Assembly (NCBI GenBank): GCA_938074515.1
Contig: CALJFV010000112.1
Span: forward strand, 1 to 11,771
Direction: 5' to 3'
Origin: an uncultured Flavobacteriaceae bacterium
GTDB lineage: Bacteria; Bacteroidota; Bacteroidia; Flavobacteriales; Flavobacteriaceae
Length of the DNA stretch: 11,771 bases
Below the pieces are notes generated by a model. The model ran no database searches. It saw only the letters and a program-made list of their open reading frames with translations, and was not told where the DNA came from. How positions within the stretch are numbered: the first letter of the stretch is position 1; each line of letters opens with the position of its first letter. Positions 6,433-11,771 of the stretch are shown piece by piece. Position numbers and translations under genes: made by a program.

Positions 6433-6485
6433 ACAAGAAGCCATGTCAAAGTATTCGTACAATGACATGGCTTTTCTTGTTTTTG
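6433..6485 (+). terminator. Strong intrinsic terminator without an annotated gene
   Basis: AAGCCATGTCA (6438-6448) pairs perfectly with TGACATGGCTT (6463-6473), extended by ACAAG/CTTGT (6433-6437 with 6476-6480) after a two-T bulge, and followed by TTTT. The T-rich side is on the plus strand. rplS already has a terminator 590 bases upstream, so this one must end another transcript, probably the structured RNA. Confidence 0.88.
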
Positions 6486-6520
6486 GATATATCCCGTAGA
6501 TTAAAATGAGCTATTTATGG

Positions 6521-6545
6521 AATTAGGCTTATGCCTCATTTTTTT
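6521..6545 (+). terminator. Second, weaker terminator-like hairpin
   Basis: AATTAGGC (6521-6528) pairs with GCCTCATT (6533-6540) with one mismatch, TTAT loop, followed by more T. It may back up the stronger terminator upstream. Its T-run merges into the -33 element of the icd promoter. Confidence 0.45.
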
Positions 6546-6574
6546 GAAGCCTTCATCCCGATTCACTATATTTG
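6543..6574 (+). promoter_or_regulatory. Bacteroidota-type promoter of icd
   Basis: TTTG (6543-6546), a 20-base spacer and TATATTTG (6567-6574) match the consensus exactly. The start site would be near 6581, giving a leader of about 34 bases to the ATG at 6615. Confidence 0.8.
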
Positions 6575-6614
6575 CAAGCCTTTAAAAAATCCTAATTGCT
6601 AAATTCAAAGCACC

Positions 6615-8840
6615 ATGAAATCAAGCACTGATATCTACTATACCATTACCGACGAAGCTCCTTTTTTAGCGACCTATTCACTTTTGCCGATAGTTCAAAA
6701 ATTTGCAAAACACGCCGGGATTAAGGTTAATACGGCAGATATTTCATTGGCAGGACGTATTTTGGCTAGCTTCAACGAGTACCTGAATGAGGACCAAAAA
6801 ACAGCAGATGCCTTACAAATGTTAGGAGAATTGGCAAAAAGACCAGAGGCAAACATTATAAAACTTCCCAACATCAGTGCTTCAATGCCTCAGTTATTAA
6901 GCGCTATTGAGGAACTTCAAAATAAAGGCTATAGAATTCCTAATTACCCTCATCAACCACAAAACGATGAAGAACAGGTCATAAAAGCGACGTATGACAA
7001 AATCAAAGGAAGCGCGGTTAATCCAGTCCTTAGAGAGGGAAATAGTGACCGCCGGGCGCCAATGGCCGTGAAAAATTTTGCAAAAAAACACCCACATAAA
7101 ATGGGCGCTTGGCAAAGCACATCAAATACAAAGGTGGCCACCATGACCCACGGCGACTTTTTTCACAATGAACAGTCGAAAACGTTTGCCCAGCCAAATG
7201 CGCTAAAAATTGTTTTAAAGTCCGATTCAGAATCTGAAACGGTTTTAAAAGACGATATTAAAATCCTTTCTGGAGAAATTGTGGACGCCTCATTAATGCA
7301 GCGCGAAGAACTCACAAAATTCTTGAGTACGTCTATTGATCACGCACACAAAGAAAAACTTTTGCTTTCCTTACATATGAAAGCCACCATGATGAAGGTG
7401 AGCGACCCCATCATCTTTGGATATGCCGTAAAAACCTTCTTCGCTCCAGTTTTTGAGCAATACGGAACGCTCCTTGATGAATTAAAGGTCAACGTAAATA
7501 ATGGATTCGGTGATCTGATCAATAAAATTCAAGATCTGCCACAAGATCAGAAAAACGCAATCGAACAAAGTATTGAAGCGTGTTACGCCCAACGTCCTGA
7601 TCTGTCGATGGTGAATTCTGACCAAGGAATTACGAATCTACATGTTCCCAGCGATGTGATTATCGATGCTTCAATGCCTGCCATGATTCGCAACTCAGGA
7701 AAAATGTGGGACAAACATGGCGGTCTGCAGGATACTTTGGCAATTATCCCGGACAGTTCATATGCTGGCGTATACCAAGCGACGATTGATTTTTGTAAGG
7801 TCAATGGCGCTTTTGACCCGGCAACTATGGGAACCGTTCCTAATGTGGGCCTCATGGCACAAAAAGCAGAAGAATACGGTTCGCATGACAAAACATTTGA
7901 GCTCGAACACGCCGGTCAAATAGCCGTTTTGGACCAACAGGGAAATACGGTATTCTCGTTCCCAGCTAAAGCTGGAGATATTTTTAGAATGTGTCAGGTT
8001 AAAGATGCCCCAGTTCAAGACTGGGTGAAATTGGCGGTATCGCGTGGAAAAGCGACTGGTTGGCCTGCCGTATTTTGGTTGGATGAAAATCGTGCTCATG
8101 ACGCCGAATTAATTAATAAAGTCAAGCGTTATCTCAATGATCATGATACGGAACATCTCAATTTAAAAATTCTGGCGCCTCAAAAAGCCACAGAATATAC
8201 GCTTGAGCGTTTGGCCCGCGGGGAAAATACAATATCAGTAACAGGGAACGTTTTGCGTGATTACCTAACTGATTTATTCCCTATTTTGGAATTAGGAACA
8301 AGTGCCAAGATGTTATCCATTGTGCCTTTGATGAATGGTGGGGGCTTATTTGAAACCGGTGCCGGAGGCTCTGCACCAAAACACGTCTCTCAATTTACTT
8401 CAGAAAATCACTTAAGATGGGACTCGCTTGGTGAATTTTTGGCCCTCGCAGTCTCCTTTGAACATTTGGGTGAAAAAAGCAACAACCAAAAAGCGATTGT
8501 TTTAGCAGAAGCCTTAGATCAAGCCACAGAAAAATTACTGGATCAACAAAAGTCTCCTTCGCGTAAAGTACACGAGTTGGACAATAGAGGCAGTCACTTT
8601 TACCTGGCCCTCTATTGGGCTGAAGCTTTGGCGCGTCAAGAAAAGGATCAATCTCTGAGCGAACACTTTGGTCCTATTGCTGAAACTTTAATGACCCAGG
8701 AACAAAACATCATAAACGAACTCAACCAAGTGCAAGGACAGCCCGTAGATATAAATGGCTATTACGCCCCAGATATTCAAGCGGTATCCCGGCAGATGCA
8801 GTGCAGCCTAACCTTTAATCAAATACTCAAAGGAATTTAA
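6615..8840 (+). CDS. icd: Monomeric NADP-dependent isocitrate dehydrogenase
   Basis: Converts isocitrate to 2-oxoglutarate and CO2 with NADP+ in the TCA cycle; this is the large single-chain type (IDH-II), unrelated in length to the 415-residue dimeric enzyme. It has 741 residues, the same as the Azotobacter vinelandii enzyme, and the known functional residues appear offset by one: substrate ligands Ser133, Asn136, Arg140, Arg146 (in R-E-G-N-S-D-R-R), Tyr421 and Arg548, catalytic Lys256, metal ligands Asp351 and Asp549, and NADP 2'-phosphate contacts His590, Arg601 and Arg650. The correspondence is from memory of the Azotobacter structure. A clean promoter lies upstream. No terminator follows; the TonB-dependent receptor gene starts 19 bases after the stop, so transcription may continue into it. 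Confidence 0.97.
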   Translation: MKSSTDIYYTITDEAPFLATYSLLPIVQKFAKHAGIKVNTADISLAGRILASFNEYLNEDQKTADALQMLGELAKRPEANIIKLPNISASMPQLLSAIEELQNKGYRIPNYPHQPQNDEEQVIKATYDKIKGSAVNPVLREGNSDRRAPMAVKNFAKKHPHKMGAWQSTSNTKVATMTHGDFFHNEQSKTFAQPNALKIVLKSDSESETVLKDDIKILSGEIVDASLMQREELTKFLSTSIDHAHKEKLLLSLHMKATMMKVSDPIIFGYAVKTFFAPVFEQYGTLLDELKVNVNNGFGDLINKIQDLPQDQKNAIEQSIEACYAQRPDLSMVNSDQGITNLHVPSDVIIDASMPAMIRNSGKMWDKHGGLQDTLAIIPDSSYAGVYQATIDFCKVNGAFDPATMGTVPNVGLMAQKAEEYGSHDKTFELEHAGQIAVLDQQGNTVFSFPAKAGDIFRMCQVKDAPVQDWVKLAVSRGKATGWPAVFWLDENRAHDAELINKVKRYLNDHDTEHLNLKILAPQKATEYTLERLARGENTISVTGNVLRDYLTDLFPILELGTSAKMLSIVPLMNGGGLFETGAGGSAPKHVSQFTSENHLRWDSLGEFLALAVSFEHLGEKSNNQKAIVLAEALDQATEKLLDQQKSPSRKVHELDNRGSHFYLALYWAEALARQEKDQSLSEHFGPIAETLMTQEQNIINELNQVQGQPVDINGYYAPDIQAVSRQMQCSLTFNQILKGI

Positions 8841-8859
8841 TGGCGTAGACGCACAAAAA

Positions 8860-11283
8860 ATGAAACATACACACATATTATTTGCGCTCCTTCAAAAGGA
8901 GCGTCAACACCGGCTATTTATTGGCCTATTCGCGTTTGTTTTTTGCCTGGGAATTTCAAAGGCCTTGGGCCAAGAAGAACACACCATAAGTGGTGTGGTT
9001 ACTGACCTGAACACAGGAGAAACTTTAATTGGCGTCAATGTATTGATTCCTGAACTTCGCGCTGGAGTAATTACCAATGCCTACGGATTTTATTCAATTA
9101 CCCTGCCTGAGGGCACGCATGAGTTAATTTATAGTACTTTGGGCTATACTGTAGAACGCAGAACCATTGAGTTAAGCAACTCTGTGGTAATCGATCTAGC
9201 GCTTGGGGAAAACGCAGAAGAACTTGATGAAGTTGTGATTAAAGCTGATGTTGAAGCACTGGACATTAGCACACCCCAAATGAGTGTCAATAGCCTAACG
9301 GCACAAACCATCAAAAATATTCCGGTAGTACTCGGGGAGGCTGATGTGATTAAATCATTGTTGTTGTTGCCCGGGGTGAGCAATGCGGGTGAAGGGGCCT
9401 CTGGGTTCAATGTGCGCGGGGGTGCTGCGGATCAGAACTTGATTTTACTTGACGAAGCCACTATTTTCAATTCCTCGCACTTATTTGGCTTCTTTTCGGT
9501 ATTCAACCCCGATGCCATCAAAGATTTAAAACTATACAAAGGAAGTATTCCGGCGCGTTATGGATCCCGGGTATCCTCTGTTTTGGATATATACCAAAAA
9601 GAGGGCAATAGTAAAAATTTTAAAATGAGTGGTGGAATTGGCGCTGTAGCCAGTCGTCTTTTGGTGGAAGGCCCTATAAAAAAGGATCAAGCTGCCTTCT
9701 TAGTCGGAGGTCGCGGCTCCTATGCACACTTATTTCTTCCTCTTTTCGACATTGAAAACACCGCTTATTTTTATGATTTAAATACAAAAATCAACTACAA
9801 AATTAATGACCGTAACAGCGTTTATCTCTCGGGTTATTTTGGTAGAGATTTTTTTGGAATTCAAGACAGCTTCATAAACAGTTACGGTAATGCGGTTTTC
9901 AACTTTCGTTGGAATCACAACTTTTCAGACAAGCTGTTTTCAAATTTATCATTGATATATTCTAATTACTATTATGGTCTAGAACTTGATTTTGTCGGAT
10001 TCAAATGGGATTCTGGGATAGAGAATTTCAATCTTAAATACGACTTCAATCACTATTTAAGTAATGGATTACAGCTCAATTACGGGCTTCAGAATATCTA
10101 TTATGGATTTAATCCTGGTAAAATTATTCCGAACCGTCCAGACTCGGGAATTGTGGCCGATCAACTCACTCAAAAATACGCTAATGAAGCTGCCTTATAT
10201 CTTGACCTGGAGTGGGAAATATCTCCTCGATTTCGCACAGAAATCGGTCTAAGAGGGAGCCACTTCATGCGCTTTGGACAAGAGGAATTTCAATTATACG
10301 CCAATAATGCCCCCGTTGTATTTGACCCCTTTCTTCTAATTTATAAAGAAGCTGATCCTATTGAAACCATTAGTGTGGATCGATGGGAACGCCTCAAAAC
10401 TTACAGCAATTGGGAGCCGCGTTTGGCCGCTTCTTACACCTTAACCGACGATATCTCCATTAAAGCGAGTTATACCAAATTATCTCAATATTTACATCTC
10501 TTATCAAACACCAACAGTCCAACACCATTAGATGTTTGGACACCAAGCGGCCCATATGTAAAACCACAACGTTTGGATCAATATGCGATAGGGGTTTTCA
10601 GTTTTTTAAAGGACCGGGCTTATTCGCTAGAAGTCGAAGCTTATTATAAAGATGTAAAGCACCGGATTGACTACATTGACGGCGCCAACCTGGTGGCCAA
10701 TAATGCAATCGAGCAAGTCATCTTAGACGGTAACGCACGTGCTTATGGACTCGAAGTGTTATTGCGTAAAAATCAAGGGGCTTTTCAAGGATGGATAGCC
10801 TATACCTTATCAAAAAGTGAGCAGAAAACCTCGCCCAGGAATGAAAACGAAATCGGAATCAATAATGGACAATGGTATAACACCCCTTATGATAAACCTC
10901 ATGATCTGTCTATTTATGGGACCTACACACTCAGTGAACGTTGGAAAATTAATGGGAATTTCATCTATCAAACGGGATTGCCGACGAACTACCCCATCGG
11001 TCAATTCGACTTTCAGGGGGTGGTAGTCCCCTATTATGGGCTGCGTAATGAGCAAAGACTACCCGATTATCACCGACTTGATCTCTCGGCCACCTATACT
11101 CCAAAACGTAAATCTGATGCCTTGTATCAAAGTGAATGGGTCTTCAGCCTGTACAATGTTTACAACAGAATGAACGCAGCATCCATAAATTTTAGACAAA
11201 ATGCTGACACTGGGGTAAATGAAGCAGTGCGCACCTCAATTTTTGGACTTGTTCCTGCAGTTACTTATGACTTTAAATTCTAA
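8860..11283 (+). CDS. TonB-dependent outer-membrane receptor with carboxypeptidase-like N-domain
   Basis: Outer-membrane active transporter driven by TonB-ExbBD; the substrate cannot be told from sequence. The 807-residue protein has a signal peptide with a long charged n-region, hydrophobic core at about 20-33 and probable cleavage near A-L-G/Q (37/38). A carboxypeptidase-regulatory-like domain follows (about 42-115, starting I-S-G-V-V-T-D), then a TonB-box-like L-D-E-V-V-I (122-127). The plug (about 140-245) has G-F-N-V-R-G-G (182-188) and Y-G-S-R-V-S-S-V-L-D-I. The remainder is beta-barrel, ending in the expected C-terminal aromatic (D-F-K-F). It is shorter than SusC (about 1000 aa), and the partner downstream is not SusD but a DUF4249-type lipoprotein 3 bases away, a recurrent pairing in Bacteroidota. 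The gap to icd is only 19 bases and no separate promoter is seen. Confidence 0.95.
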   Translation: MKHTHILFALLQKERQHRLFIGLFAFVFCLGISKALGQEEHTISGVVTDLNTGETLIGVNVLIPELRAGVITNAYGFYSITLPEGTHELIYSTLGYTVERRTIELSNSVVIDLALGENAEELDEVVIKADVEALDISTPQMSVNSLTAQTIKNIPVVLGEADVIKSLLLLPGVSNAGEGASGFNVRGGAADQNLILLDEATIFNSSHLFGFFSVFNPDAIKDLKLYKGSIPARYGSRVSSVLDIYQKEGNSKNFKMSGGIGAVASRLLVEGPIKKDQAAFLVGGRGSYAHLFLPLFDIENTAYFYDLNTKINYKINDRNSVYLSGYFGRDFFGIQDSFINSYGNAVFNFRWNHNFSDKLFSNLSLIYSNYYYGLELDFVGFKWDSGIENFNLKYDFNHYLSNGLQLNYGLQNIYYGFNPGKIIPNRPDSGIVADQLTQKYANEAALYLDLEWEISPRFRTEIGLRGSHFMRFGQEEFQLYANNAPVVFDPFLLIYKEADPIETISVDRWERLKTYSNWEPRLAASYTLTDDISIKASYTKLSQYLHLLSNTNSPTPLDVWTPSGPYVKPQRLDQYAIGVFSFLKDRAYSLEVEAYYKDVKHRIDYIDGANLVANNAIEQVILDGNARAYGLEVLLRKNQGAFQGWIAYTLSKSEQKTSPRNENEIGINNGQWYNTPYDKPHDLSIYGTYTLSERWKINGNFIYQTGLPTNYPIGQFDFQGVVVPYYGLRNEQRLPDYHRLDLSATYTPKRKSDALYQSEWVFSLYNVYNRMNAASINFRQNADTGVNEAVRTSIFGLVPAVTYDFKF

Positions 11284-11286
11284 GCC

Positions 11287-11771
11287 ATGAAACGAATAAT
11301 TATTGCATTATCGATCATCTCCCTTCTATGGGTTTCGTGTCAAGAGGTAATTACTGTGGATCTACCGAGACAAGAGCCTAAACTTATCGTAGATGCTTTA
11401 GTGCGTATTGATACCTTAGAGAGTACAACACTAGTTACTGTAGAAATGCGTCAGACCAGTGATTTTTTTGGGGATATTACTCCAGTTTCCGTGGATCAAA
11501 TAACCATGAGTAATCTTGATAATCCAGGGAACAACACCAACCAAGTGTTGCTAGAAACAGAACCTGGATCCGGAATTTACCAACAATTATTTTCAACACA
11601 AGAGCTCGCTCGTGATCGTTGGTTTTTGCAAATTAATTATCAAGGTGAGCTCTATGTGGCCGAATCACGCATGCAATACTCTGTGCCCATTGATCAATTA
11701 ACTATAGGGGATGGCACGCTATTTTCGGAAGAAAGCACAGAGCTGCTGGTACGCTATACAGATATTGGTGA
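11287..11771 (+). CDS. DUF4249-type lipoprotein, partner of the receptor (3' end missing)
   Basis: 161 codons are visible before the right edge. The start M-K-R-I-I-I-A-L-S-I-I-S-L-L-W-V-S-C is a lipoprotein signal with the lipobox Cys at residue 18, so the protein is predicted to be lipid-anchored in the envelope. The following Q-E-V-I-T-V-D-L-P and E-P-K-L-I-V-D-A-L fit the N-terminus of DUF4249 proteins, which are usually encoded next to TonB-dependent receptors of this type. Its molecular function is unknown; by analogy with SusD-like partners it may bind or hand over the receptor's substrate, but that is inference. Only three bases separate it from the receptor stop, and both are in the same frame, indicating translational linkage in one operon. 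Family assignment is from memory of the N-terminal pattern. Confidence 0.85.
   Translation, partial: MKRIIIALSIISLLWVSCQEVITVDLPRQEPKLIVDALVRIDTLESTTLVTVEMRQTSDFFGDITPVSVDQITMSNLDNPGNNTNQVLLETEPGSGIYQQLFSTQELARDRWFLQINYQGELYVAESRMQYSVPIDQLTIGDGTLFSEESTELLVRYTDIG

Larger units (their letters stand above)
6044..6485 (+). ncRNA. Putative large structured non-coding RNA, family unknown
   Basis: Complementary segments nest inside one another. GTGAGTC (6044-6050) pairs with GACTCAC (6428-6434), GTTTCCT (6052-6058) with AGGGAAC (6343-6349, one G-U), AGGTTTGA (6066-6073) with TCAAACCT (6323-6330), TTGA (6077-6080) with TCAA (6318-6321), AGTACGG (6086-6092) with CCGTACT (6256-6262), and TTTAGTCC (6124-6131) with GGACTAAA (6207-6214). 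Local hairpins fit inside, including GGGTTA-GCAA-TAACTC (6105-6120) with a GNRA tetraloop and a 21-nt hairpin at 6375-6395. A strong terminator closes the unit. In 400 nt about five 7-bp complements arise by chance, so the argument rests on nesting, the tetraloop and the orphan terminator. The 5' end is uncertain (between about 5917 and 6044). RNase P RNA, tmRNA and 6S RNA hallmarks were not seen. Confidence 0.5.
5851..6614. other. Intergenic stretch of about 760 bases between rplS and icd
   Basis: No protein gene of normal size is seen here on either strand; all frames are broken by stops. It contains, in order: a weak promoter candidate, a hairpin (5932-5985), a 23-codon ORF (5995-6066), a region of nested complementary segments (6044-6434), a strong terminator (6433-6485), a weaker hairpin with T-run (6521-6545) and the icd promoter (6543-6574). 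No tRNA, tmRNA or RNase P RNA hallmarks were recognised. Confidence 0.8.

Noticed and set aside
6044..6434. Retron msr-msd locus (end-to-end complementary repeats around a structured RNA)
   Set aside because: No reverse transcriptase gene is present beside it; the next gene is icd.
5851..6485. RNase P RNA or tmRNA in the long intergenic region
   Set aside because: The near-universal RNase P segment GAGGAAAGTCC and the tRNA-like ends and tag of tmRNA were not found on either strand by eye.
7583..8099. Minus-strand ORFs of about 100 codons inside icd
   Set aside because: They lie antisense to a fully conserved enzyme with all functional residues intact and show no recognisable features.

Overview
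The window is chromosomal DNA from a member of the Bacteroidota, most probably a flavobacterium (Flavobacteriaceae). The evidence is the Bacteroidota promoter type (TTTG, about 20 bases, TAnnTTTG) in front of several genes, a roughly 480-residue glyceraldehyde-3-phosphate dehydrogenase (GAPDH), a monomeric NADP-type isocitrate dehydrogenase, and a TonB-dependent receptor with an N-terminal carboxypeptidase-regulatory-like domain next to a DUF4249-type lipoprotein. Base use looks even throughout. No transposase, integrase, CRISPR array, tRNA or rRNA was recognised.

Layout. (1) 1-1233 (+): 3' part of a periplasmic HtrA/DegP-type serine protease, cut by the left edge and followed by a strong intrinsic terminator (1334-1376). 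(2) 1452-2900 (+): long-form GAPDH with its own promoter. (3) 2949-4367 (-): a Tat-exported Gfo/Idh/MocA-family oxidoreductase, convergent with GAPDH and divergent from trmD. (4) 4557-5249 and 5444-5794 (+): trmD (tRNA m1G37 methyltransferase) and rplS (ribosomal protein L19). rplS has a near-consensus promoter of its own and a terminator. (5) 5851-6614: about 760 bases without a convincing protein gene. This stretch holds nested helices over about 390 nt, a GNRA-capped hairpin and a strong terminator that belongs to no annotated gene. It is best read as a gene for a structured non-coding RNA that I cannot assign to a known family. (6) 6615-8840 (+): monomeric isocitrate dehydrogenase with a near-consensus promoter. 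(7) 8860-11283 and 11287-11771 (+): TonB-dependent receptor and DUF4249-type lipoprotein (cut by the right edge), spaced like one operon that may also be fed by icd transcription.

Functionally, most of the window is housekeeping: envelope protein quality control, central carbon metabolism (GAPDH, IDH), translation (TrmD, L19) and an outer-membrane uptake pair. The neighbours do not form one pathway. The part most likely to hold something undescribed is the non-coding unit between rplS and icd. Its helices were found by eye, and covariation or RNA-seq is needed to confirm them.
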